A DNA stretch of 64,000 bases from Butyricimonas paravirosa. Its GTDB lineage: Bacteria; Bacteroidota; Bacteroidia; Bacteroidales; Marinifilaceae. A program made the position numbers and the translations under genes. The notes under the pieces were generated by a model. The model worked only from the letters and a program-made list of their open reading frames with translations. It did no database searches and was not told the DNA's origin. Shown here piece after piece: positions 6,618 to 14,788 of the stretch. The stretch spans positions 496,001 through 560,000 of the forward strand of contig NZ_CP043839.1 in NCBI RefSeq assembly GCF_032878955.1, in the 5' to 3' direction. Every line of letters starts with the position of its first letter. Position 1 is the first letter of the stretch.

Positions 6618-8970
6618 TATGACCTTGTTATATATGAACAGAAACATACCCCTGCAAGCTAAAATCCTCTTCGGCTATATGATGTTAATGGCGGTCATCA
6701 TCAGCATGGCCGCTATTCTTTTCCATGAACACGCACGCCTTCGGAAAATCGAGGCCGACACCTACGAAATCAGACAGGCACGCCGTGACATATCCGAGAT
6801 ACACCGCAACATCACGGTACTCGCCTCATTGGGCGAGAGCGTCATCGCTTGGGAGGATGAGGACTACCATGCCTACCAAACGAGACGGCTGAGGGTGGAC
6901 AGCCTGCTGCAAATGCTGCAAACGAACCATAGCTACATATTCGGTCTGTCGCAGATAGATACCCTGCAACAGTTGTTGGCGGACAAGGAGACACACCTGC
7001 ACCAAATCATGCAGGTGTTCCACCGGCAGGACAAAGCCGACAGCCTGCTGGTGAACCATCTGCCAGAAGCTGCAAGGCAAGCGACACAGACCCGTACCGT
7101 CGTGCAGAAGAAGAAAGGCATAGCCGGATGGTTCGGCGGCAAGGAAACGGTGCAAGTGCCCGCCTCGTCCGACAAGCTCCGCTCGCTGAACGAACAGCTT
7201 ATCGCCCTGCAAGCGGAGCGGATACGCAACATGGAGAATTACACCGACAGCCTGCGCATCCGCAACAGGGAACTGAACCGCAAACTGTTCGCCCTGCTCG
7301 GTAACATCAGCGACCATGCACAAGCCGCCTTCCGGGACAGGGAAGAGCAGATAGCCCAAGCGCACCAACGCTCCACCTCCATCATCACCGGGCTGATCAT
7401 CGCCGCCATCCTCCTGCTGGTGTTCTCGTACCTGATTATCCAGAAACATCTGAAACGGGATTCGCTGCTCAGGAAAAAGATGGAGGGTGTCATTGACCGG
7501 AATAATGAACTGCTGGAAACGCGTAAAAACGTCATACTTACTATCTCGCATGACATACGCGGCCCCCTGAACATCATTTACGGATATGTCGAACTGGCAA
7601 AAGATACCCGGGACAGGAAACGCAGGAATCACCATTTGGAAAATATCGAAACGGAGTGCAAACATATCCTGCACCTGCTGAACAATCTGCTGGACGTGTA
7701 CCGCCTGAACGAGTCCAAGGAAACCTGCAACAATGTACCGTTCAACCTTAATGATCTGTTGGAACGTATTGTGACCGGATTTTCACATATTGCCAATAAT
7801 AAGGGAATCATATTCCACCATGATTCCCAAAATACGGATGTCGTACTGTGCGGTGACATGGATCGTATCTCTCAAATTATAGACAATCTACTGACGAATG
7901 CTGTGAAGTTTACAAACGCCGGTATGATACAGTTCAATGTCCGATATGAAAATGGAATGCTTTATATAGAAATAAAGGATACGGGAATCGGTATGGATCA
8001 AGACACCGTTTCGCGTATCTTCCGTCCGTTTGAACGCCTGTCGTCTGAGGCGAATGCCGAAGGTTTCGGGTTGGGCTTGCCCATCACAAAAGGATTGGTC
8101 AAACTTTTAGGAGGCAGCATTGATGTGGAAAGTAAAATCGGGCATGGCAGCACATTTCGTGTATCCCTGCCGTTAGCGGTTTCCAATGAGAAAATCAATA
8201 GTGAAGCGTCGGCAGTTCCGCAAGACCGTCTGCCATTGCCACAGCGCGTACTTGTTATAGACAATGACACATTACAACTGGAAATAGCCAAGGAAATGCT
8301 TGAACGCAACGGAGTATCGTGTACCACCTGTTCCAATGCCAAAGAACTGGTCAATGAGATGCGCAGGCAGGATTACGACTTGCTGCTAAGCGACATACAG
8401 ATGCCGGAAACCAACGGTTTTGAAATTCTGGCATTGCTTCGCAAATCCAGCATCGGAAATTCACACACAATTCCGATAGTAGCCATGACTGCACGAGGAG
8501 AAGGAGAAAAAGAGGCATTCATAAAGGGCGGATTCACGGACTCCATCCACAAGCCGTTTTCCATGAGAGAACTGTTGGATATGGTCTCTTCTGTGGTGTC
8601 ACGCGATGTGGAAGAGTCACATACACCGGATTTTGCCACGTTCACGGCAGATGTGCTTGATAAAAGAGAACTGCTAAGAACTTTCATTATCCAGTCCGAA
8701 CAAAATATGGCAGACTTGCAATCGGCAATAAAGACAGGGGACATTGAAAAGCTCCATGACATAGCCCACGAGATAAAGCCCTCGTTGGAGTTGTTACGGG
8801 CCGATGCTCCACTGGTAAAACTCCGCACCACGTTAAACGATTCTGCATGCGATATGAATACCGTCAATGAACAGGTGAAGCTGCTGATAGGACACATCTC
8901 CGGACTTATAACAGAAGCTGAAAAGGAAATAAAGAAAATGAGCGATGAAACAGAAGGTACTGATAGTTGA
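6610..8970 (+). CDS. rteA: RteA-type hybrid sensor histidine kinase
   Basis: 786 residues if started at ATG 6610 (overlapping the previous stop); ATG 6634 (MNRNIPLQ) is an equally plausible start. TM1 about residues 20-40, an extracytoplasmic helical sensor region, TM2 about 255-275, then HisKA with TISHDIRG (His314), HATPase_c (NLLTNAVKF, DTGIGM, GFGLGLPITKG), a receiver domain with LLLSDIQMP (Asp595), and a C-terminal Hpt-like region (HEIKPS, His720). Known: RteA/RteB of CTnDOT control rteC, excision and transfer, and in CTnDOT are cotranscribed with tetQ. Seen here: the DGR genes occupy the position immediately upstream; no tetQ lies in the window. rteB overlaps its end by 26 bp. Confidence 0.88.
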   Translation: MFNMTLLYMNRNIPLQAKILFGYMMLMAVIISMAAILFHEHARLRKIEADTYEIRQARRDISEIHRNITVLASLGESVIAWEDEDYHAYQTRRLRVDSLLQMLQTNHSYIFGLSQIDTLQQLLADKETHLHQIMQVFHRQDKADSLLVNHLPEAARQATQTRTVVQKKKGIAGWFGGKETVQVPASSDKLRSLNEQLIALQAERIRNMENYTDSLRIRNRELNRKLFALLGNISDHAQAAFRDREEQIAQAHQRSTSIITGLIIAAILLLVFSYLIIQKHLKRDSLLRKKMEGVIDRNNELLETRKNVILTISHDIRGPLNIIYGYVELAKDTRDRKRRNHHLENIETECKHILHLLNNLLDVYRLNESKETCNNVPFNLNDLLERIVTGFSHIANNKGIIFHHDSQNTDVVLCGDMDRISQIIDNLLTNAVKFTNAGMIQFNVRYENGMLYIEIKDTGIGMDQDTVSRIFRPFERLSSEANAEGFGLGLPITKGLVKLLGGSIDVESKIGHGSTFRVSLPLAVSNEKINSEASAVPQDRLPLPQRVLVIDNDTLQLEIAKEMLERNGVSCTTCSNAKELVNEMRRQDYDLLLSDIQMPETNGFEILALLRKSSIGNSHTIPIVAMTARGEGEKEAFIKGGFTDSIHKPFSMRELLDMVSSVVSRDVEESHTPDFATFTADVLDKRELLRTFIIQSEQNMADLQSAIKTGDIEKLHDIAHEIKPSLELLRADAPLVKLRTTLNDSACDMNTVNEQVKLLIGHISGLITEAEKEIKKMSDETEGTDS

Positions 8971-10258
8971 AGACAATATAAGTTTGTCACAACGCCAGAA
9001 AGACTGGCTTGAACAGGCGGGGTACGATGTAATGACCGCCATGCGTGAACCGGCCGCACGTGCATTGATACGCAAGCATCGGTTCGACTTCATATTGTCC
9101 GATGTGCGCTTGCCTGAAGGTGACGGAATATCGCTTTTAGAGTGGCTCACAAAAGAGAAGAAAGACATTCCATTCATAGTGACAACGGAATACGGGTCTA
9201 TACCGGATGCGGTACGCGCCATCAAGTTGGGGGCAAAAGACTATCTGCCCAAGCCGGTACACCGGGAACACCTGCTTGAACTGGCGGAAGAGATATTCCG
9301 TCCGCTCGCGACTGTCCGCACGAAACCGAAAGACCTGTTCAGACGTACCTGCCCTAAAATACTTGAGGTGGAGAGATACGCGAGGATAGTAGCCCCGTCG
9401 GATATGTCGGTGCTGATACTCGGTGCCAACGGTACCGGCAAGGAGTCCGTGGCACAGGGCATTCACGCGAACAGCGGACGTGACGGCAAGTTTGTAGCGG
9501 TCAATTGCGGAGCGTTGCCACGCGAACTTGCGGCATCCCTCCTGTTCGGACACGAGAAAGGCGCCTTCACCGGTGCGGATACGGCAAAGAACGGATATTT
9601 CGACATGGCAAAAGGCGGTACGCTCTTCCTGGATGAAATCGGCACGATGCCTATTGACATACAGTCCATGCTCCTTAGAGTGTTGCAGGAGAATACCTAT
9701 ACCCCTATCGGCAGCGACAGGGAGCGGATGGCAGACGTGCGGATTGTGGCGGCAACGAATGAAAATCTGGAACGGGCCATCAAGGAAGGACGATTCCGGG
9801 AAGACCTGTACCACCGTCTGGCAGAGATGGAAATCAGGATGCCATCTTTGGCCGAGTGTGCTGATGACATTTTGCCTTTGGCGGAATTTTTCCGTGAACG
9901 GTTTTCCAAAGAACTTAAGAAAGAGACAAAAGGCTTTTCAAAAGATGCCATATACCGACTTCGTTCTTATCGTTGGCCGGGCAATGTCAGGGAATTGCAG
10001 AACCGGATCAAACGGGCGGTGTTGCTTACGGAAACCCCTGTATTGGAGTTGCCGGACTTGAACGCAGACAGTCAGACTGATATTCGGATTACGGAGAAAA
10101 CTCCGGACATATTGCCTTTGAAAGACGAAAACAGCGAGAGGGAAGCCATTGCAAATGCCCTTCAAGCGTGCAACGGGCATCGTGAACAGACCGCACGATT
10201 GTTGAATGTAAACTCTTCAACACTGTACCGGAAGATGAAGAAATACGGGATAAGATAA
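8945..10258 (+). CDS. rteB: RteB-type sigma54-family response regulator
   Basis: 437 residues. Receiver domain residues 1-120 with LSDVRLP (Asp53). AAA+ domain about 138-365 with Walker A GANGTGKE (160-167), GAFTGA (206-211), Walker B GGTLFLDE (Asp230-Glu231) and FREDLYHRL. Fis-type HTH at the C-terminus (about 395-435, QTARLLNVNSSTLYRKMKKYGI). It is the partner of the preceding kinase and an NtrC-like activator. Known from CTnDOT: phosphorylated RteB activates rteC and so the excision cascade. No rteC-like gene is recognised in this window, so its target may be the 10.3-11.2 kb regulatory region or lie off the left edge. Confidence 0.88.
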   Translation: MKQKVLIVEDNISLSQRQKDWLEQAGYDVMTAMREPAARALIRKHRFDFILSDVRLPEGDGISLLEWLTKEKKDIPFIVTTEYGSIPDAVRAIKLGAKDYLPKPVHREHLLELAEEIFRPLATVRTKPKDLFRRTCPKILEVERYARIVAPSDMSVLILGANGTGKESVAQGIHANSGRDGKFVAVNCGALPRELAASLLFGHEKGAFTGADTAKNGYFDMAKGGTLFLDEIGTMPIDIQSMLLRVLQENTYTPIGSDRERMADVRIVAATNENLERAIKEGRFREDLYHRLAEMEIRMPSLAECADDILPLAEFFRERFSKELKKETKGFSKDAIYRLRSYRWPGNVRELQNRIKRAVLLTETPVLELPDLNADSQTDIRITEKTPDILPLKDENSEREAIANALQACNGHREQTARLLNVNSSTLYRKMKKYGIR

Positions 10259-10339
10259 TCCCCGATATTCTATCTATTTCCGGCAACAGTGTTGACACAG
10301 AATATATTGAAATGATTTTTCAATCCGACTGAAATTTTG

Positions 10340-10347
10340 TAAATTTG
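10340..10347 (+). promoter_or_regulatory. -7 promoter element TAAATTTG after rteB
   Basis: Exact match to the Bacteroidetes -7 consensus TAnnTTTG, embedded in a near-palindrome (TTTTGTAAATTTGCAAAA). No good -33 TTTG at the usual distance. It would start the structured RNA that ends at the terminator at 10573-10599. Confidence 0.45.
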
Positions 10348-10599
10348 CAAAAGATTTGGCAGGGTATAGCCTTGCCGGTCTGAAACATAGAAGAAAACCG
10401 GTGGAGGGAAAACCCCTCTGCTGATTATATAACATAAGAGCGCAAGCTTCTCGGACAGAAATCTGGTAAATTGACGTTAAAGGAGAATGATTGCGTAATG
10501 CTTATGCTATGCTCTGTCATAGCGTGGTGTTGCGTGTTCTCCTTTAGGCTTTACCAGAGCCTCTGTCTGAGTGCGTGGCTACCACGCTTCTTTTTTTAG
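10348..10599 (+). ncRNA. Structured RNA or leader downstream of rteB
   Basis: A nested set of complementary segments forms one long hairpin: TCGGACAGA 10451-10459 with TCTGTCTGA 10562-10570 (one G-U), TCTGGTAAA 10462-10470 with TTTACCAGA 10550-10558, AAAGGAGAA 10479-10487 with TTCTCCTTT 10537-10545, and GCTATG 10506-10511 with CATAGC 10518-10523. Upstream smaller stems (CCGGT/ACCGG, GAGGG-AAAA-CCCCTC) add structure. A Rho-independent terminator follows at once. No credible ORF explains it. It is either an independent small RNA or an attenuating leader of the DHFR-like gene that begins 10 nt after the T-run. Whether it is related to known CTnDOT regulatory RNAs is not known to me. Confidence 0.6.
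10573..10599 (+). terminator. Rho-independent terminator
   Basis: GCGTGG-CTA-CCACGC (10573-10587) followed by TTCTTTTTTT. It lies after the long hairpin and 10 nt before the next start codon, so it can end a small RNA or act as an attenuator. Confidence 0.8.
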
Positions 10600-10609
10600 A
10601 CGGACAGGT

Positions 10610-11026
10610 ATGGCAAGAATACAAATCATAACGGCAGTGACATTGGACGGTTATCTTCCCGACCCGAATGAAGAGTTGTTGCAATGGGTGAAGACGGACA
10701 GCCAAGGTTTCCCGTTCTGGCACGAGAGGAGTACCTTCACGCTGTTTCCCGGCTATCCCATGCTGGACTTGATTTGTGAAAAGGACGAGAAACCGGACTC
10801 CTTTACCTTTACCTCAGAAATATCCGACCCAAAGAGCCTTGACTTGCTACACGGGCTTTCCATCTACCACCTCATTGACGAAATCATCATCTACATTCTT
10901 CCTCTGACAACAGGCAACGGTACGGACTGCCTGCATCGACTTCCGGTCAATCGTTGGAAACTTTACAGGACAGTTGCTTTCAAAAACGGGATTGTCCGTC
11001 TCATTTATCGCAAATCCTCGCGATAG
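10610..11026 (+). CDS. DHFR/RibD C-terminal-domain-like protein of the ICE
   Basis: 138 residues from ATG 10610; an in-frame upstream GTG at 10571 lies inside the hairpin/terminator region and is unlikely. The N-terminus MARIQIITAVTLDGYLPDP matches the first strand and helix of the RibD_C/dihydrofolate-reductase-like fold, and the remainder (IDEIIIYILPLTTGNG...WKLYRTVAFKNGIVRLIYRK) matches its last strands. Shorter than housekeeping RibD/DHFR (about 160-200). Catalytic competence is uncertain; such genes recur in Bacteroides conjugative elements. Expression may be gated by the terminator directly upstream. Confidence 0.65.
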   Translation: MARIQIITAVTLDGYLPDPNEELLQWVKTDSQGFPFWHERSTFTLFPGYPMLDLICEKDEKPDSFTFTSEISDPKSLDLLHGLSIYHLIDEIIIYILPLTTGNGTDCLHRLPVNRWKLYRTVAFKNGIVRLIYRKSSR

Positions 11027-11048
11027 TCCATTGCATCCTGCAAGGAAA

Positions 11049-11065
11049 TCTTGCAATTTGCAAGA
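11049..11065. promoter_or_regulatory. 17-bp palindrome
   Basis: TCTTGCAA-T-TTGCAAGA, perfect 8-bp arms, just after the DHFR-like gene and overlapping a GCAAG/CTTGC hairpin. No T-run follows, so a protein-binding site is as likely as a terminator. Confidence 0.4.
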
Positions 11066-11119
11066 TTCGCCATTTATTCATTTTTACAGCCTCAGATTTT
11101 TATTTCACTGATATACAAT

Positions 11120-11227
11120 GTTATATCAGTTCCTCTTGGTGTCTATCGGTGTCATTGGTACGCTGTTGGCCTTATAATATGATATAACCTGTTGCGCAAC
11201 AAGGTGTAAGCAAACGATAAGTTACAC
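11120..11227. promoter_or_regulatory. Cluster of inverted repeats upstream of the HTH (excision) genes
   Basis: GTTATATCA 11120-11128 pairs with TGATATAAC 11180-11188; GTTGCGCAAC 11191-11200 is a perfect palindrome; GTGTAA 11204-11209 pairs with TTACAC 11222-11227. The cluster ends 16 bp before the first HTH gene. Known: in CTnDOT an inverted repeat upstream of the excision operon is bound by RteC. Inference: this is the control region of the excision genes here. Confidence 0.45.
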
Positions 11228-11243
11228 TTAAAACAGATTACTC

Positions 11244-11549
11244 ATGTTACAGATAAACAGCGAGATGTTCGCCCAAATCATGGAACGGTTCGACAGGATA
11301 GAGCGGGCATTGGAGCGTATGAACAAGCTGAAGGAATGCCTGGACGGCGACACGCTCTTGGACAACTACGACCTGTGCCGGCTGCTCGGCATCACCAAAC
11401 GCACGCTGGCGCGTTACCGCCAGAAGAAGCTCGTGACCTATTACATGATTGACGGGAGAACCTACTACAAGGCATCCGAAGTGGAGGCGTTCCTCAACCA
11501 AAAGGGCAAGTCATTGCCGGCGAGGTTCAGACATCAGCCAAATGTTTAA
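11244..11549 (+). CDS. Small excisionase-like HTH protein 1
   Basis: 101 residues. A short coiled-coil-like N-terminus (MERFDRIERALERMNKLK) is followed by a MerR/excisionase-type winged HTH (DNYDLCRLLGITKRTLARYRQKKLVTYYMIDGRTYYKASEVEAFL). First of three consecutive paralogue-like genes, 19 bp before the next. Known: CTnDOT uses small basic HTH proteins (Xis2c/Xis2d) for excision. Inference: Xis2c/Xis2d-like recombination directionality factor or regulator; which one cannot be assigned. Confidence 0.75.
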   Translation: MLQINSEMFAQIMERFDRIERALERMNKLKECLDGDTLLDNYDLCRLLGITKRTLARYRQKKLVTYYMIDGRTYYKASEVEAFLNQKGKSLPARFRHQPNV

Positions 11550-11568
11550 TTAAAATGAAGCAAGGATT

Positions 11569-11865
11569 ATGGAAATAATATGTGTTGACAAACAGACTTT
11601 TGAAGAATTGCGTGTCCGGTTCTGTGATTTTGAGGAACGGATGACGCGGGTATGCCGTCCGGCCGAGGACCTCGGCTTGAAAAACTGGCTGGATAATCAG
11701 GAGGTGTGCGATGTGCTTCGCATCAACAAGAAGACACTACAGGTATATCGCAACAAAGGGATATTGCCTTTCAGCCGTATCAAGAACAAGCTGTTCTACA
11801 AGCCTGAAGACGTACAGAGATTGTTGGATTTGAATTATCACCCTTTAATAAAAAGCAGATTATGA
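11569..11865 (+). CDS. Small excisionase-like HTH protein 2
   Basis: 98 residues with the same plan: an N-terminal helix region, then HTH (LDNQEVCDVLRINKKTLQVYRNKGILPFSRIKNKLFYKPEDVQRLLDL). The stop overlaps the start of the next gene by 4 nt (ATGA 11862-11865), so translation is probably coupled. Likely an excision/DNA-bending factor of the ICE. Confidence 0.75.
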   Translation: MEIICVDKQTFEELRVRFCDFEERMTRVCRPAEDLGLKNWLDNQEVCDVLRINKKTLQVYRNKGILPFSRIKNKLFYKPEDVQRLLDLNYHPLIKSRL

Positions 11866-12173
11866 GCTATCATTTCTTGGACGACAAAGACCCTCGGATC
11901 GACGTGATGTTTCAAGGGCTGGAAAAAATGGAGAAGATGCTCTCCGTGATTGAGAAGATGCCGAAATCCCTCTTTAACGGTGAGCGCTTCCTCACTGACG
12001 AGGAACTCTCCAAAGTCCTGCGGGTAAGCAGGCGCACATTGCAGGAGTACCGGACATTCGGGGTGGTTCCTTATTACATGGTGCAGGGCAAGACTCTGTA
12101 TAAGGAATCGGATATTCTGAAGATACTGGAGGATTCCTACAAGCGTTGCCGGGAAGAACAACGATGGGTATAG
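11862..12173 (+). CDS. Small excisionase-like HTH protein 3
   Basis: 103 residues; N-terminal Met-rich helix (MFQGLEKMEKMLSVIEKM) then HTH (LTDEELSKVLRVSRRTLQEYRTFGVVPYYMVQGKTLYKESDILKIL). Last gene of the trio; followed by a bidirectional terminator shared with the convergent recombinase gene. Role inferred as for its neighbours. Confidence 0.75.
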   Translation: MSYHFLDDKDPRIDVMFQGLEKMEKMLSVIEKMPKSLFNGERFLTDEELSKVLRVSRRTLQEYRTFGVVPYYMVQGKTLYKESDILKILEDSYKRCREEQRWV

Positions 12174-12191
12174 CATCGTTCACTAAAAGAG

Positions 12192-12232
12192 ACGGAGAAA
12201 TGATTTCCTTTTTACAAAGGGCATTTCTCCGT
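12192..12232. terminator. Bidirectional terminator between HTH genes and integrase 1
   Basis: ACGGAGAAATG 12192-12202 and CATTTCTCCGT 12222-12232 are perfect 11-bp complements followed by TTTTATTTT on the plus strand and preceded by an A-rich stretch. Confidence 0.8.
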
Positions 12233-12239
12233 TTTTATT

Positions 12240-13541
12240 TTATGCCATTTCAGACTTTCTTCCCCGTTTTTTCTTGACGATGAAATCTTCTTCGCAAAGC
12301 TGTATCTGTTTTCCGAAACCTGTGGACTTTAGCCGTTTCATATCCTCGTCCACTTTGGTGTCCGTTACTTGGGCATACAGCTGGGTGGTGGAAATGGAGT
12401 TGTGTCCCATCATGCGGCTGACCGTCTCTATCGGCACACCGAGCGAGAGGGTGATGTGGGTCCCGAAATTATGCCTGGCCTGATGGTAGGTCAAATCAAA
12501 GCCATATACCTGTCCCAGCTCTCGTGTCAATGTTATAAAATATCCACGATTGTAAACATTGAATACCTTGTCCCCGGTTCTTTGGCTACGATATTTCTCG
12601 ATGATTTGAAGGGGAATATCCAACAGGCGGACAGACGAAAGCGTATCCGTCTTTTGCCTGTGGATGTGAATCCACCATGTGCCGTCCTCAGCCTGCGTGA
12701 CATCATTGACCGACAGTTTTTTCAAGTCCGCATACGCCAATCCGGTAAATGTCGAGAAAATGAACATATCCCTTACGAATTGCAGTTGAGGCTTCTCCAC
12801 CGGGGTGGTCATCAGTGTCTTCAAGTCCTCCAATTTCATGTGCCGGCTTTTTCTTTTTGGCAGTTCGGGATGCAGGCGGCAGTAAGGGTCACGGCGCAAT
12901 GTCCCCTGGCTGACCGCCCGCATTGTCAGCTTCTTCAGGCGGTACAGGTGTTCATGTACGGTCTTGGGTTTTTGGTTGCGGTTCGTGCGCAGGAACAACT
13001 CGAAGTCGTCATAAAACGCACGGTCAAGGCTTCTCAATGTCACGTCCTCCACGCCTTTCTTCTCCTGAACAAAAGCGGAAAGGTGCTTGTAGGAACGCTT
13101 GTAGGAGTCGTATGTTTCCTGTATGCGGTCTATCCCGATACGCTTCTTGAACTCCTCGTTATGCTCCCTGAACAAGGCAAGCAGGGTAAGTGGTTTCTGC
13201 CCGATGCCTTTGACTGCATTCTTGACAAGTTCCGCTGTAATGAACCCCAGACTGTTCTTTATCCTGTCGTAATGTCCGGTTATCTCGTCTGTCAGGTCAT
13301 CTATGGCACGGTTCACCGTAACTGCATTTTCACTCCGTCCGTCGGCGCGTCCTTTGTCGGGATTCCAAATAGAGGGATTGACGGATACTTTGGTTCCTAT
13401 CTGTGCCCATTCGGCATCAATGCTTACCTTGCACAATAACTGGCACATTCCGTCCTTGCGGACTTTCGTGCGGTTTATATAGAACAATACGGCAAATGTA
13501 CTACGCCGCTTGATATTCTGGTTTTCCATATTCTTTTCCAT
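12240..13541 (-). CDS. Tyrosine recombinase 1 (Bacteroides ICE integrase family)
   Basis: 433 residues. N-terminal arm-binding region, SAM-like core-binding domain (about 110-205), and catalytic domain from about 220. Catalytic residues visible: His353 and Arg356 (HQARH), His380 (GHNS), Tyr389 (LYAQ). The position where most family members have Arg I (TGLR) reads TGLAYAD, so Arg I is not at the usual place; known IntDOT-type enzymes also lack it. The C-terminus carries a basic tail (KKKRGRK). Starts 23 bp after the end of recombinase 2, so the two are cotranscribed. A shorter start at Met5 is possible. Confidence 0.85.
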   Translation of the reverse strand: MEKNMENQNIKRRSTFAVLFYINRTKVRKDGMCQLLCKVSIDAEWAQIGTKVSVNPSIWNPDKGRADGRSENAVTVNRAIDDLTDEITGHYDRIKNSLGFITAELVKNAVKGIGQKPLTLLALFREHNEEFKKRIGIDRIQETYDSYKRSYKHLSAFVQEKKGVEDVTLRSLDRAFYDDFELFLRTNRNQKPKTVHEHLYRLKKLTMRAVSQGTLRRDPYCRLHPELPKRKSRHMKLEDLKTLMTTPVEKPQLQFVRDMFIFSTFTGLAYADLKKLSVNDVTQAEDGTWWIHIHRQKTDTLSSVRLLDIPLQIIEKYRSQRTGDKVFNVYNRGYFITLTRELGQVYGFDLTYHQARHNFGTHITLSLGVPIETVSRMMGHNSISTTQLYAQVTDTKVDEDMKRLKSTGFGKQIQLCEEDFIVKKKRGRKSEMA

Positions 13542-13564
13542 GTTCTTGTTTTTTTAAGAGGTAA

Positions 13565-14788
13565 TCAAATCACGACGGAAAAACGTTCCGATATTTTCCG
13601 GTTCAAAGTCCTTGTGTCGGAATCAATCTTGTCATCGGTCACTTTCGCGTAAATACGTGTGGTTTCAATCCGGCTATGTCCGAGCATTTTGCTGACGGTT
13701 TCAAGAGGAACCCCATGCGAAAGGGTGATTTCCGTGGCGTAGGTGTGCCTGGCTACATGAAATACCAGCGGACGGTTGATGTTGCAAATCCGGGCAATCT
13801 CTTTCAGGTAGAGATTCATGTTGGAATTACAATACATCGGTAGCAGCCTGTTATCAGAAACGGCATCACTGTACTTTTTCAGAATCTGTAACGGCAAGTC
13901 CAACAAGGGGATTTCAAATTCTATCTTGGTCTTCTGGCGGGCACTTTTAATCCACCATGTGCCGTCTTCCGCAAGCGACAGGTTTTCTTTTGTCAGCGAG
14001 CGCATATCCCTGTATGAAATGCCGGTGAAGCAGGAAAACAGGAACATGTCACGGACAAGGTAAAGTGTCTGCCTATGGAGCGGAGTGGTCATAAGCCGTT
14101 GCAGCTCTTCATCGGTAAGATACTTCTGCACCGCTTTCGGACGAACCGGCTCGTAACCCATGAACGGATAAACGGTAATGATACCGTCAGCGATAGCCTC
14201 ACCCACGATGGTTTTCAGTTGGACGGTCAGGTTGATGACGGTTCCGGGAGCGAGATTGCGTTCGGTACGAAGGTACAGGTCGTATTTGTCGATGAAGGAG
14301 CGGTCCAATGCCGAGAAAGGAATATCCGTTAGCCTGTATTTTTCTTGCAGAAACTTCTCAATGTGCCTATAGGCATTGCGGTATGCCTGCAAACTTTTGG
14401 CTGTGCGGTTGACTCCAACTCGCTTTTCAAAGTTGTTGATGAATTGCCTGAAATAGCTCAACAGTGTTTCCTGCCCGCTTGCCATTCCAAGCAAAATGCT
14501 TTTCACTTCCTCAGCGGTCACACCGTCACGGACGGCAGACTGCTCGTTATAGATACTCAACGCCACCGCACGGATCTCATCCAGCCGGTTGTTGATTTCC
14601 TTTGCCGTCACACTCTTGCCAGACGCACGCCCCGAAGTCCATCGGGATTGCGGCACTTTCATCTTCACGCTGAATGCCGCTTCAGAGTATTTTCCGATGT
14701 TCAACTTAGCCATTACCGGACATTCGCCATTGGCATCCGCCTCGCTCTTTTTCAGGTAGAACGACACCTTTACATTTGCCTGATTCAT
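13565..14788 (-). CDS. Tyrosine recombinase 2 (IntDOT-like integrase)
   Basis: 407 residues, close in length to IntDOT-type integrases. Arm-binding N-terminus (MNQANVKVSFYLKKSE), core-binding domain about 105-200, catalytic domain with HVARH (His344, Arg347), GHSRIETT (His371) and IYAK (Tyr380). The Arg I motif reads FTGISYRD. It is the first gene of the integrase pair and faces away from the element end about 400 bp to its right, where arm-type sites and the attachment core are expected. Which of the two enzymes catalyses integration is not evident. Confidence 0.85.
   Translation of the reverse strand: MNQANVKVSFYLKKSEADANGECPVMAKLNIGKYSEAAFSVKMKVPQSRWTSGRASGKSVTAKEINNRLDEIRAVALSIYNEQSAVRDGVTAEEVKSILLGMASGQETLLSYFRQFINNFEKRVGVNRTAKSLQAYRNAYRHIEKFLQEKYRLTDIPFSALDRSFIDKYDLYLRTERNLAPGTVINLTVQLKTIVGEAIADGIITVYPFMGYEPVRPKAVQKYLTDEELQRLMTTPLHRQTLYLVRDMFLFSCFTGISYRDMRSLTKENLSLAEDGTWWIKSARQKTKIEFEIPLLDLPLQILKKYSDAVSDNRLLPMYCNSNMNLYLKEIARICNINRPLVFHVARHTYATEITLSHGVPLETVSKMLGHSRIETTRIYAKVTDDKIDSDTRTLNRKISERFSVVI

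Noticed and set aside
10571..10609. Extended start of the DHFR-like gene at 10571
   Set aside because: It lies inside the terminator hairpin and would be unusual; ATG 10610 begins the conserved strand directly.
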